Shown here piece by piece: positions 21,100 through 32,360 of a stretch of DNA of 64,000 bases. Origin of the DNA: Paroedura picta (lineage: Eukaryota > Chordata > Lepidosauria > Squamata > Gekkonidae); NCBI RefSeq assembly GCF_049243985.1, contig NC_135376.1, positions 43,195,001 through 43,259,000 of the forward strand. Direction: 5' to 3'. Positions within the stretch are counted from its first letter, which is position 1. Each line of letters starts with the position of its first letter. The translations under genes were made by a program, and so were the position numbers. The notes under the pieces are model-generated. The model saw nothing but the letters and a program-made list of their open reading frames with translations. It was not told where the DNA came from and searched no databases.

Positions 21100-22499
21100 T
21101 GTCCCAGCAGCTCCCCTGCTGTATACGAACTTGGTCAAGGCATTTGTTCTCTCTGATGCCACGTGAGGGAGCCCAGACTCTAGGGCTGCACCACCCCACT
21201 GCTGCTCCCTGTGCAGTCTGTGTTCCCTGCCGCACTAGTTTTGCCTCAGCTTGTAATTTCCAGTATTTGAAATGCAAGCACCATTAGCTTTGAACAGTTA
21301 ACCCCATGCACATGCTTAGTGCCCCAGCTCTCAGGAGAACGTGACTCTGATATGGCTCTTGGGGCTGTCTGGCTGAAACCTACCGCATGAAGCTGAGGAC
21401 AGAAGCTGGCCTTCCTTATAAAGTATGAGTCCAGTGCTGCCTCAGACCAACACGGACACCCGCCTGAAGAGCTTCCTTATAGCTTGTGTTCATAACATAA
21501 GGAGAAGCAAACAATCTCTGCGAGTCCATGGAAGACAATTGTCATGGTTAGACCAACAGTTGCCACTTGGTGGCAGTGTTGCTTCTCTTGCTTAAGTGAG
21601 CAACCAGGAAAAAATGACCAACGCCAGAATAAGGTAGCTAGAACTGCCTTGCTAATAGGATTTCATTCCTCTTATTGTTTTATATCATGAACGTGTGAAG
21701 CACAGCTATTTTAGCTTCACCAGTAGTACTTGGCAAGCACAACGCTCGTCCTTCCGCTTGAGGTACAGTCTGACAACAGTAAGGATGGTGAGTGCTTTTT
21801 GGACTGTGGCCTGGCCTGGCACCTGAGAAGTAGGTACTCCACTATTGCAAGGGTAGGAAGGAAGGGTTCACTGGAGGTATTTTTCAAGTTGCTAAGAGAA
21901 GAAAAAGGCAATGCAAAGTCAGAGTACAGGCTGACCTTGGGGCTGAAATGATTTCCTGAGGAGTTGAGGACACGGGCTCTTCTGCATTCAAGGAGTATCC
22001 CCCCCCCAGACTATTCAATTTATTTATTCATTGTCTGCAAGAGTGACACACAAGAAGCACAACAGGGCTACCTCCTATGTGGAGGAGGGCTTCCCAGTCC
22101 AATGACCTTCTCAAGCCTTGTGCTGATGTCAACAGTGAATGAGGCCCGACCCATGTACAGAATACTCACAGTTGAGTAACCCTCATATTACAGTCAATGC
22201 CAACCCATGCAATGCAATCCTCACAGCCAGAGGCCAGCCCCTGGTTTCCGAGATGAAGTGGCACACGCAGAGGCTTTCGTACAAACATGTATGTGCGTTG
22301 ACTGTCATGTGTGAACTAGGCTACTGCAAGAAAAACATCACACACTGATAAGGCATCCTGAAAGTAGTAAGGTTTCTGTCCTGTTCCTTCTCCCGCCAAT
22401 ATTTTATTTGACTTTGGGCTAAATTAATCCCTGCGGCCTCTGCAGGACTGTAACCCCTTATCTCAGAGCCGCCTTTGAATCAAGGAGATCATTTGAATG

Positions 22500-23830
22500 C
22501 AGACTAAATGTCATCTCTCTGCCCGCGGGCCGTGTGGGACATCCGAACGGAACTGACCCTGGCCAAAGGGCCTAGAACTGCCGCAGCCCCAGGGGCAGGG
22601 AAGGACGAGGGGCGCAAACCTCTTTCCGCCAGCAGGTGGCAGGAGAGGGCAAGCAACGGCGACAGGTTTCGCTTCGCACTGGGCGGCGGCGGAGAGACGG
22701 CGCTGCGTGCCTCGAGATCTCCGCCGCCCCGCGAAGGGCGGCTGCCCCACCGTTTAGGCCCTGGGATAACAAGGAGGCGGCTGTCTGTACTTGTTTAATA
22801 TATTTCTGCCCCGTCGTTCTCCCTAAAGCGGACAACAGTTTTGCTCCCGGCCCTGTTTCTCCTCCCAGCCCCCAGCCTGCGCGGGAGGTCAGGCTGAGAG
22901 AAAAGGACCTGGGGTCCCCGAGTGGCCAAGTGGGGATCCCGAGGCGGTCCCCTGGACCTCCTCCAGCCAACTCTGTAATGCCCTGCCCTGCCCTGCCTCT
23001 CCTCTGCTGGGCGGGAGCGTGCCTGGGCGGCGCGGATGCAGGTGGCTTTCGACGGGGCGGATGCTACGATGCGGCGGCACCTGTCAAGGAGCGAAGTGGC
23101 GGCCACGCCGGGCGAAGAAGCCTTTGGGCCAAACTGCCGCGCACGAGAGGTGCCTCCGCCACACGCACACACACACACAAACACACACACCGCCGACCGG
23201 CCTTCCCCGAGGGGTGGGCTGGACGGCCAAGGCGTGCTCGAGTCCGTGATCTGCGGGACTCCCAGGTCGGGCTCAGCGTTTCTGCCCCGTCCTCGCCGCG
23301 CCACGGGGAGCTGAACGGCCGCGGCCTCGCCTCGCCTCGCCTGCCTCCGCTTCCTGCCGCCGCCTGCCTCCCGCCCGCCCCCGAGAAAGCGTGCCCGGCA
23401 GGCGGGGCTGCACCTGAGACACCTAAATAAATATTGACGGGCGGGCGGGCAGAGAATAGCTCCCGGCAGGGCTGTTTTTAGTGCCGCCCGAGCTGCTCCC
23501 GGCCGCTAACCGCAGGACAGGCCGGGCCGAGGGGCGGACACGTGCTGGGGCCGGGGCTCGCCGCCGCCCTGCGCCACGTCGGCCTGGCAGAGCCGTGAGG
23601 ACGAGCCCAGGCAGGGCACGAAGACACGCCTTCCGTCCTGACACCGCGGCGGAGGAGAGGCAGAAGGGATCGGCCCGGCCTGCCTGCGAGGAAGGCGTGC
23701 GGGAGGCCCTCCTGCGCCCGGGTGTGTGTGTGTGTGTGTGTGTGTGAATGGGGGGGGGGGGGTCGGGCAGGAGGTTCTGCCTCCCGCGAGCGGCTTGGAG
23801 AGACGCTTGGGCTTATGGACCCCGCCCCCT
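22500..23830. promoter_or_regulatory. Orphan CpG island between PYROXD2 and LOXL4
   Basis: About 1.3 kb with many CpG dinucleotides and GC boxes, 3 kb after PYROXD2 and 7 kb before the LOXL4 TATA box. Open frames here lack recognisable motifs and arise from low stop-codon density in GC-rich DNA. It includes a (CA)n tract at 23163-23189, a (TG)n tract at 23720-23746 and a G13 run at 23750. Candidates: an upstream LOXL4 first exon, a non-coding RNA promoter, or a distal regulatory element. Confidence 0.65.
22629..22642 (+). promoter_or_regulatory. Candidate CTCF-binding site
   Basis: CCAGCAGGTGGCAG matches all 14 positions of the degenerate core CCASYAGRKGGCRS. It sits at the left edge of the orphan CpG island. 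Occupancy is unknown. Confidence 0.5.
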
Positions 23831-26307
23831 TCCCCTCCCCCACCGGAGGAGACGGGCCTTGGCTCAGCACAAAGCAAATCTCATCGACCCTAAGGGCCAT
23901 TCCACACTCGTTCAAAATTTGCACAATGGTTGCAAATTGAAATCGCTACTGTTTTGCTGTTATGCACAACGTCGTTGACAATCTGCAACACTCCTGAAAC
24001 CGATCCGCAAACCGATTCCTCCCCATCCCTCCTAGGCAGACCAGTGGAGGAGGGAAGGGAGCCGTCACTGTGTGTGGGCCAGGCCTCACTCTGCATGCTG
24101 AAGGTCCCGGTCCAAGTCCTGGCATCCCCACTTAGTTAGGAAAGGGGCCCCAAAAGGCCTGAGTCGAGACCCTGGAGAGCCTCTTGGGACACCTCAGACC
24201 ATAGGAGGCTGATGGGCAAAGTAAAGCAGCCTCACATGCCAGTCCCTGTGGATTTGGGCATTGCTTTGATCCTCTGTCCTGCTTGAACAGTCCTAAATCA
24301 GTGGGGAGGCTTGTCCCCATTATAAACCGGGGGGGGGGGGAGCGCATCTGTGCCAGCAGGCTGGGCTGTTGGTGAACAATCCACAGGAAGCAGCCAGCCC
24401 TGCCTCTTGTGGGGAAAGTTGATAGTATCTTTTGCTACTCCTCTTGGCCAGTTTTTGGAGCGGCAGGGCTGTTGCACTCACTGATTGGGCCTGACTGGGC
24501 AACCTTGCTTTCTTTCTGTCGGTACCATATGTCAGGTCTGCCTCTATTCACACCTGCTGCTGTGGCAGCTGTCCCCTGCAGAGTTTTCATAGCTTCACCA
24601 GCTATTCAATAACTGTGCTTTCTTCCATAGATGAGTCTAATCTGAATTAAAACTAAAATGGGTGTGCATATCAGCCCGCCCTGGTTCATGATGTCATTAA
24701 ACCCTCCATCTCAGTGCATCACTTTTTCATAAAAATAGCTCTCTTTTGACTTTAATGTATACCCCTGAATACATTTATTATGAATTTGAAGCCTGTGTCT
24801 GTGCAAGTGAGAAAAATCTGTTTTCTATCTGGAGGAGAAAAAAAAGAGAATCATGCATTCTTTTACCCAGGCATCAGCTCTGATTTTGACATTTTCTGTC
24901 TCCAAAGTTAATTTAGTATACAGCTAATCTGGGATGAGGTCATGTTTCTTGTAATTTTATGTTCTTGATGTTATGCTGTCATTACTTGCTCCTGAATAAG
25001 CATTTTTCTTTGTTTACCTGTTCTGCCAGGTCTGCTTCAAAAACCCCTTTCTCTACAATAGTCTTAAACAAAGAAAGGCTGTGAAAAATGGAATCAAACC
25101 TCCACACAGCCATAAAGCTTCTTGGGCTAAGTGTCACCTCCCTCACAGGGTTGTTGTGTGGGTAAAGGAGATGGTACCATGTCCCGAGCTCCTTAGAAGA
25201 AGGGTAGAAAAAACATGTCAAGTTGCTTAATTCTGACCGTCCTAAGCAATAGCATTAGGATGGATGCACAATAAAATGACATCAGTGTGATCAGTGGTAC
25301 AGTGGTAGCGATTAGGTGAGGCATGACTCTAGCACTGGTTCAGCTACTCCTGTTTCTCCATGCCGTCAGTTACCCCAGAGGAACCTGAGTTTGAGAGGCC
25401 GGTTGTCTCCCTAGCAGCACCCTGGAACCATGACCTTTACAGATCCCTGCACACTGGTGTACTTTGGCGTGTCTCCCCAGCAGTGGTATGACTGGCATGA
25501 AAAGAAGTTGTTTTGAGACACGATGGAGCAGGAGGAGTCCCCTCCTTGTAACCCATAGGAGGAACAGCTCCCTTCTCATGACTCACTCTACCCAGTCAGC
25601 CCTGTGCCCATTTCTCCTCTTATTTTGCACAGGACAGCTGTCTCATGGCTGACCCTCCTGGGTCACTCACAAGCAATAGCTTTGGAGGGAACTGGTTCCC
25701 TGGCAGGTGCTAGCACCCTGACATCATTTAGCCAGGAGACACATGATGGGGAGAAACGTCACAACAGTGCCAACAGCAGCTCTCAATCGAGCAAGCTGGG
25801 CTCCAGAAGGTATCCGTGGGACCTGGCTGGGTACCAAGAAATGGCAGGATGCTCATTCAGCCCAGCCCACCAGGAACAACCAGCTCTGCCCTTCCCTAGG
25901 AAGAGCTCGGAAGCACTGACATTGTGATGAGCTCAAGGGGCGTTTGGGGTCATGTTTTTTTTCTGGCTCCTCCTCTCAGGAACCTGCTCCTGAAGCTCTA
26001 AACAAACAGCCTGTAGCTACTGGCACAGTCCTGCTGGGCTTGGACACACACAACACCATTTCCTGTTTATCTCTGGCCTCACAATTGGGCTGGCGGTGGG
26101 GCAGGGTTGCCTGGCCACAGACCTTGACCAGCAAGGCCAGATGAAGACCCGAGGGAATGGTTGCATTTAGCTCAGCTTTACTGAGCAGGTCAAAGGCTCT
26201 TTGGGGAATTCTAAGGAGAGCAAGACCAACCACCACCCACCCATGCTGGGTGAGCTTTATAAATCAAGCCAATTTATTGGAAAACACACTACCCTGGAAA
26301 GGAATCA

Positions 26308-26515
26308 AATCAAGCAGGGTAGTGATCTCCAGTCTGGGAGATTCTGGGAGATTTGGGGGCAGTGCCCGTGGAGGGGGGAACTGAGGGAGGGATTTCACCT
26401 GGAAGCTCTGGTGTCCCATAGAAATTTTTCTCCAGACAAACAAACTGACCTCTGTAGGCTGGTAATCAGTTACCATTCTGGGAGACATCTCTGCTCCAAT
26501 TGGAGGCTGTCCATC
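26308..26515 (+). mobile_element. Copy of the CCTGGAGATTT-family MITE-like repeat
   Basis: TGGGAGATTTGGGGGCAGTG at the left, TTTTTCTCCAG in the centre and CATTCTGGGAGACATCTC near the right give the same order of blocks as at 3805-4018. Diverged. Confidence 0.5.
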
Positions 26516-26756
26516 CTAATGTGAAAGGAATGCATCATATTACCTCTCCCCCTGGGAAGTCAGCTGACCAACAGAGGCTAGAGTGGCCAGCCGTTCACTG
26601 CGGCAAGAGAGAGCCTGTTTGGTCTTCTCAGGCACTGCTTGGAGGAAGCTCCTCACCAGCCGGCATTCTTAGGTTTCGGAGAATGCTGAGACAAGCATGG
26701 TATCCTGGAGGGTGTCTTTCTGGTCTTCTCTCTCCCTCTGTTCCCCTGAGCTTCTA

Positions 26757-27010
26757 TGGGCTAGGTGTGTGTAAAGTGCCATCCAGTCACAGCTGCCATA
26801 GGACAACCCTGCCAGCATGGCTCATGGGAATTGTAGTCCATGCACATCTGCAGAGCCACTGTTTGGCCACCCCGGCACAGAGGTTTTAAAGCAAGAGGCA
26901 AACAGTGGTGCTCTGCCATTGCCTGCCTCTGCATAGTGACCCTGGATTTCCTTGGTGGTCTCCCATCCAAGTACTAATCAGAGCCAATCTTGCTTAGCTT
27001 CCAAGATTTA
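26757..27010 (-). repeat. 5S-rRNA-derived SINE, interrupted by a MITE
   Basis: Bases 26960-27006 read GGTCTCCCATCCAAGTACTA then CTTGCTTAGCTTCCAAGAT. This is the reverse complement of the 5S rRNA internal promoter region (GGAAGCTAAGCAGG, TAGTACTTGGATGGGAGACC). The body carries TGCCATTGCCTGCCTCTGCA and GTGTAAAGTGCCATCCAGTC. About 26797-26878 is foreign: a worn hAT-type palindromic MITE (GGGAATTGTAGTCCATG, GTTTGGCCACCCC). Confidence 0.8.
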
Positions 27011-28005
27011 TTATTAATTATATATGCTGCCCCTCCTGGGTCTGTTGTCTTGCCATCTGATGAGAACTGGCTAATCCATGGGTTAGGTAGTCTCCATTAA
27101 AATGCTTCACTTGCTTTCAGAGGAGAGGTTATAAGTCCCACTATGCTGCCTCCTTGCAACTGTTCCTTCTGTGCTGTGTCCTCCTGACCACATATTGGCC
27201 AAGGCAAGCATAAGTACCTGTGAAGCAAAGGCTTGAGTATAATTTTAGCCATCGTTCATGAGTCTTGTTGTACCCTCCTTCAGATTTGCGTTGCAGGCTG
27301 CTTCAGGCAGCAATTTCTGTTCTAAAATTAGTATACATAAACTATCCCCCCATTTTCAAGACATTCATGCAAGAGACCCTCCTAGACACCGTAGCTAGAC
27401 AAATTTATTATCTTTTCTCTTGCTTCCAGATTGTTAACAGAGGATCTTTTGGAAACTGACTGTGTTCAATAATTAACCGCATCTTAGCAAATCCCCTCTG
27501 AAACATACAAGCAGTAGACCCACAAGGACTTGTGGGGGGATCTCACTTTTCCCTCTCCCACTGTTTCCTCTGTCCCCATAGCCTCTCCCCTTTTCCTGCT
27601 TCCTTCTCTGTTTCCCACTCCCCAGCCTACCCGCCTTTTACTTGTTCCTGCAGCTTCTACCCAGGAAAACTATGGCAGAAGGCCTGGCCAACCACAGGGC
27701 CTGGCCAAGTTGTGAGACAGAGTTCCTTCATCGACTTGCAGGGGGCACCTTACTTTCCCCTGTAACCCTTCTCATTATTTTCTCCTGGCAGCCTCCCAAC
27801 CTTCCCTGCTTTCTTCTTTTCTTCCCACCCACCCACCAGCCTCCCTTTGAATTGCCCCCCATGTGCCTTGGGTCTGATGTCCTTGAACCATTAAAGCTTC
27901 AGGTGCTCCCATTACAGAATGTTGCTTGGGAAAAGCAGCAGACTAAGAGCTAACACAGCCAGAGTAGAGCTGAGGAGCATAATTACAGGGCTTTGACAAA
28001 CCTTT

Positions 28006-28231
28006 AGGAGGAACCTCAGGACTGGAAAGAGCAGAACAAAATTATGGCATCAGTGAGTTGGAAATCATTGGGTAGCCCACCTGTGGCTACAGTTAGGTTA
28101 GACACCATGAAGAACTGTTTTCTGCCTCCCTTTTTTTGAGCAGTTAATGTAACTGGATTTTAATATAGATGAATTTATGTTCACACTCATAGATGCAAAC
28201 TCCTGCTCTTTCCAGTCCTGAGGTTCCTCCT
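28006..28231. repeat. 226-bp unit bounded by a perfect 29-bp inverted repeat
   Basis: The arms are 28006-28034 (AGGAGGAACCTC..., ending AAAGAGCAG) and 28203-28231, its exact reverse complement, with a 168-bp spacer. The length and arms suggest a small MITE or a recent local inverted duplication. I see no obvious target-site duplication, no coding content, and no other copy in the window. Confidence 0.75.
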
Positions 28232-28692
28232 CAAATAACCTCACATGGTATCAGTGCTCATATGCTCAGAAACCTTTTCACAGCTCTCTTAGTCTTCATA
28301 ACTTGCAAGCAGAGGATATGGCCATGGCCCATGTCACTAAACAGAGCTAAAAGAAATGACTAGGCCTAATTATGGAGGACAGGGAGATCAGTGGCTTTTA
28401 ACGGACAGGCAGGAGATTGCACAGCCATTCGGAAAAGCAACTGCTACAAGATGTAAACAATGGACAAGGAGCAGGCTTTCCAAGTAGTTATGCATATCCC
28501 CTAAAGCTAGGGCAAGAAAGTAATGAATATAGCAAATGGTCAGACCCAGTGAAGGCAGTGATTATGCTTTTAAGTGAACAGGCATTTTTTGATCCCTTTT
28601 ATTATAAAGTGACTTTAAAGGGTTATATTCTTACATTTATATTTATTTTCACATGAATACATGAAATTTTTATACTTTATACTGAAACTAGA

Positions 28693-28963
28693 AGAGCCTC
28701 TTGTGGCGCAGAGTGGTAAGGCAGCCGTCTGAAAGCTTTGCCCATGAGGCTGGGAGTTCAATCCCAGCAGCCAGCTCAAGGTTGACTCAGCCTTCCATCC
28801 TTCCGAGGTCGGTAAAATGAGTACCCAGCTTGCTGGGGGGTAAACGGTAATGACTGGGGAAGGCACTGGCAAACCACCCCGTATTGAGTCTGCCATGAAA
28901 ACGCTAGAGGGCGTCAGACATGACTCAGTGCTTGCACAGGGGATACCTTTACCTTTACCTTTT
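28693..28963 (+). mobile_element. Sauria SINE, near full length with target-site duplication
   Basis: The tRNA-like head GAGCCTCTTGTGGCGCAGAG carries box A, and GGGAGTTCAATCCC carries box B. The conserved body follows (GTCGGTAAAATGAGTACCCA, CTAGAGGGCGTCAGACATGA), ending in the (ACCTTT)n tail shared with Bov-B LINEs. A 12-bp duplication with one mismatch flanks it: ACTGAAACTAGA at 28681-28692 and ACTGAAACCAGA at 28964-28975. This family is a squamate marker. Confidence 0.95.
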
Positions 28964-29224
28964 ACTGAAACCAGACCATTCCCCATCAAAGTCAGTATTG
29001 CATCCTTTGACTGGCAGAGACTCTTCAACGACTCAGGCAGAGACCTTACACATCCTTGATCCTTTTAACTGGAGATACGGGGATACCTGGGGCCTTCTGA
29101 GTGCCAAGCCGATGCTCTGTCACTGAGCCACAGCTGCTCTGTGGAGATCCTCAGTGGGGAACTAGCATGGCTTACAGTGTTGTCCCCTTCTCTATTTTAT
29201 TATTAACAGTGTAAAATGGCAAGG

Positions 29225-29370
29225 AATTACTGAGTAAAGGGTTGAAAACAAAGTGGCCAATACTTCCATACCTTAGTCTAGCGCTGTCAGGCAGCCTTAT
29301 TTGGATTACTGTATGCAGTTCTGGGTTGCTGTATATCAGAGAGCATGTGACAGAGTTGGGGAAAGTACCA
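29225..29370 (+). mobile_element. CR1-like LINE fragment
   Basis: TTATTTGGATTACTGTATGC followed by CAGTTCTGGGTTGC matches the CR1 segment that encodes HLEYCVQFW. It is short and truncated at both ends. Confidence 0.65.
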
Positions 29371-29375
29371 AGCTA

Positions 29376-29510
29376 GAGAGGCAACTTGGTGTAGTGCTTA
29401 GGAGTGCAGACTTCTAATCTGGCTAAGCTGGGTGTGATTCCCTGCTTCCCCACATGCAGCCAGCTGGGTGACCTTGGGCTCGAGAAAAGCAGCATTTCTT
29501 CTTCTTCTTC
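29376..29510 (+). repeat. tRNA-derived SINE with (CTT)n tail, internally deleted
   Basis: The head (ACTTGGTGTAGTGCTTAGGA, box A) and the CACATGCAGCCAGCTGGGTG block are present. The sequence then jumps from CTTGGGCTCG to AGAAAAGCAGC and the CTT tail, missing the middle of the full copy at 32094-32360. Confidence 0.8.
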
Positions 29511-30539
29511 AAAGAGGGCCTGAGGTGGTGAGAGCTGGGGGGAAAGACTGTGACCCACTGTGAGATTTCCAGTGCTGTTTATTGTATGGTAGCATTAGTT
29601 TAAAGTGGCTTTTTATTGTAAACTGTCTTGGCTCTTTGCTTGAAGAAGGAAGGTGGGGGGCGCATTCTAATCAAACAAATAAATATCATTGCTCTTGGCA
29701 TTATCTGTTTATAACGTTTTTACCCCAGCCTTCCTCCAGAAATCTCAGGGTACTCTTCATTTTTCCACTCCTCCATTTTCTACACACAACAGCAAAGGGA
29801 GAGAAGTCAGGCTAGAGAAGATGTAGCTGGCTACCCCCTGAGCATCATGAACACAAAGAGCTGAACCCAGTCGGACTCTCTGATCATCACTCCACACTGA
29901 CTGTATTGATGGACAGAAAGGAAGAGCTGCACATTGGACCTATTTATTATTGTTAATGTGTAAACAACCAAACACAAAGATTATGGATGGGCCAACCTAC
30001 ATGTCATGAGGAAAACAAGGTGGGCATGGGAGCTTAATACTTCTCACGCCCAATGACGCTTTCCTATTTCCCCTTGGACAATTTTCTGTGATTCTCCTCC
30101 CACCCTTCCTCAAAGACCAAAGGCAAGTCCAACAGCTGAGGTCTCAGTCAACACAGAAACCGCCAACAGTCAGGGAAAGGGTTCAATGCCCCTCTCCTCC
30201 ATTGATTCACCCGTTTTGAGATGGCACAGCCAAAATGCGACTTCTCAGGACTGATTGTGGAAGTCACCCAAGTCCACATGTGCAGTCGGCGAAAGAAGTG
30301 AAAACAGCCTCCACTCCACGGGTGCCGAAGGGGCAAGTGTGGCGTCTGTGCGTGTGGGGGAAGGTTGATTTCAGGTCCGAATCTGAATTGTGATCCGGAA
30401 ACCAAGACAGTCGTCCAAGGGCAGCAGAGGCAACCCCCAGTGGCTGACCCCACTCCCACACCCTTCTTGGAAAGCCCGCTGTTGGCCCAGCACCGCCCCC
30501 CCCACCCCCCCATCATCCATCTCCTGTCCAGTCTGGGTG

Positions 30540-30898
30540 TGCCGAGAGCTCCTTGGGCATGGAGCCCCCTGCTGCCCCTCTGAACAGGCGCCGCCGGCCC
30601 CCGAATCCGTGGCCAGCCCAGGAGGCTCAGGCAGAGGACTCCTCCTCGCGGGCCTCCCCCGGCGGCTGCGGGACAGGTGGAAAGTCGTCGTCCCCCCCCC
30701 CCCCCGCCTCCTGCCGGGTTGCGGCATTCCCAGGACAGCGGCCAGGAAAGAGGTGGCTTCCTCGTCCCTGGCCCTCGGGGGGAGCAACCCCCGCCCCCCG
30801 CCCGCCGGGGCCAGGGAGGGGCGGCTGCTGGGATAAAAAGGCGGGCAGGGCTCGGCCACCGGGCAGAGGGAAGGACGCCGACGACGCCGACGAGGACC

Positions 30899-30943
<45 letters not shown>

Positions 30944-31400
30944 CCGCCGGGGCCAGGGCTGGCTCATCTTCGCCTGCGCCGCGCGCCGCCTGGCCGGACT
31001 GCCCACCTGCTGCCGGAGGAGGCCCTCTGCGGTGGCCGCATCGCGACCCCCTCGCTCGTCCTGGGCCCGCGCCTCCGACGCCCCCACCCAGCCTCGTCTC
31101 CCGGGGCTCTGCCCGCCCGCCTGCCGTCCCCTCGAGCCGGCGGGTGAGTAAGGAGGGCTAGCTGTCGTCGAGCCTTCCCAGGCGGTTGGGATTGGGACCT
31201 CCCCCCGCAGGAGAGCAGCCGGAGGGGGATACACTGCGCCCCCGCCCCGAAACCCCGACGGCGTCGAGGAGCGGAGTTCAGTGGGGGCTTCGGAGGAGCC
31301 CCGACGGGAGGCGAGGCGAGACGGAGCCGCCACCGCCAAGGCCCCCCGCAAGTGGAGCAGAGCGGTCAGGCACAAACAGCCTCCAGGGCTTGGAGCGATC
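30540..31400 (+). promoter_or_regulatory. LOXL4: LOXL4 CpG-island promoter and non-coding first exon
   Basis: A TATA-like ATAAAAA lies at 30833-30839, preceded by GC boxes (about 30789-30826). Transcription would start near 30863, and exon 1 would end at the consensus donor CGG|GTGAGT (31143/31144). No ATG occurs between about 30860 and 31143, so exon 1 is non-coding, as in human LOXL4. It carries a CAG repeat at 30900-30942. The exon 1 start is inferred from the TATA box. Confidence 0.7.
30900..30942 (+). repeat. (CAG)14 repeat in the presumed LOXL4 5' UTR
   Basis: Fourteen uninterrupted CAG units lie about 40 bases after the expected transcription start. They would be untranslated in the LOXL4 mRNA. 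Confidence 0.95.
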
Positions 31401-31584
31401 CCCACCCCGGAGGGGGGGGGCAGGGTGCAGGGAGGCCAGGCCGCAGAGCTTGGCGTTGAGCGCCGTGTTAGAGTGAGTGGAGGGCAACTTGGTTTGTTCC
31501 CGTATTTTAACTCCACTCCTCTTCCCAAGGAGCACTTAGGGCCTCAATTTAACTTCACAATAACAATCCTGGGCTCCTTCGGTT

Positions 31585-31690
31585 AGCCTGAGGTTAGACC
31601 AAAGTCAGGGAGTGAGTTCCACAACAGAGCTGGAATTTGAATCCGGATCTCCCAGATTCTGATCTGGCACTTGGACCGTTACACCATGGG
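31585..31690 (-). repeat. tRNA-derived SINE head, truncated (second family)
   Basis: ATTTGAATCCGGATCTCCCA followed by TTACACCATGGGA is the reverse complement of a tRNA-like head with box B. The family resembles the copy at 56190-56402. It lies in LOXL4 intron 1. Confidence 0.6.
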
Positions 31691-32093
31691 AAGTCGCCAC
31701 AGCTCAAGTCCCCACCCCGTGCTGGATGATCTTGGAGCCATCAGGCTTTTTCAGGCTCCTGAGGTGGCTGCTGTGAGGATAAAGCTGCAGAGGGGAGGAG
31801 GATGTTGTAAGTGAGGGGGGTGTGGGTCAGTGGCTGAGCATCTGCCTGCCATGCAGAAAGTCCCGGTTCCAACCTCTGGCAGCTCCAGAAAGGGACAGGG
31901 GGAAGGTGAGGTGACAGTTTTCCGCCTGAGTCCACATCAGAGCTGCTCCCTGTCTGCATGGACAATAGTGACCTTGTGGGGCCCTGGGTATTCACTGTGT
32001 GGGGAAATGGGGTATAAATAAATTTAGAAATAGATATTGTATTATTCCTTCTATTTGCTTGAGCACCTGAAAATACTCCTCCTGATTCAGTGT

Positions 32094-32360
32094 AAGGCTG
32101 CATGGTGTAGTGGTTAAGAGTGGCAGCTTCTCATCTGGAGAGGCAGGTTTGATTCCCTGCTCCTCCACATGCAGCCAGCTGGTAGCGCTGTTCTCACAGA
32201 GCAGTCCTGTCAGAGCTCTCTCAGCCCCACCCACCTCACAAGGTGTCTGTTGTGGGCAGAGGAAGGGAAGGTGATTGTAAGCGGCTTAGATACTCCTTTG
32301 GGTAATGAAAAGCAGAGTATAAAAACTCTTCTTCTTCTCCTCCTCCTCCTCCTCCTCCTC
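32094..32360 (+). repeat. tRNA-derived SINE with (CTT)n/(CTC)n tail, full length
   Basis: Head GCATGGTGTAGTGGTTAAGA, box B GCAGGTTTGATTCCC, body CACATGCAGCCAGCTGG to GAAGGTGATTGTAAGCGGCT, tail of CTT units running into (TCC)n. It ends about 240 bases before LOXL4 exon 2. Confidence 0.9.

Larger units (their letters stand above)
19483..22500. other. Region downstream of PYROXD2
   Basis: Contains the presumed 3' UTR and then about 1.4 kb of ordinary sequence. At 21563-21576 CCACTTGGTGGCAG is one base off the CTCF core consensus. A short piece at about 21427-21475 (CAGACCAACACGG) resembles the end of the fold-back repeat family seen at 36126-36365. No coding exon recognised. Confidence 0.5.
23830..30540. 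other. PYROXD2-LOXL4 intergenic region
   Basis: About 6.7 kb without recognisable exons on either strand. It contains SINE fragments (about 24060-24130, 29060-29135), a 5S-SINE with an inserted MITE, a 29-bp inverted-repeat pair (28006-28231), a Sauria SINE, a CR1 scrap (about 29225-29370) and a short tRNA-SINE copy. About 25120-25220 resembles a SINE tail (CTCACAGGGTTGTTG). The remainder is unremarkable. Confidence 0.55.

Noticed and set aside
22636-23430. 264-codon + strand open frame in the orphan CpG island
   Set aside because: Composition-driven frame rich in Arg, Pro, Ala and Gly. It runs through a (CA)n tract and has no domain or splice context.
30371-31528. Long minus-strand open frame (385 codons) through the LOXL4 CpG island
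   Set aside because: It is antisense to the TATA box and exon 1. It carries a poly-Cys run made by the CAG repeat read backwards, and has no recognisable domain. GC-rich DNA has few stop codons.
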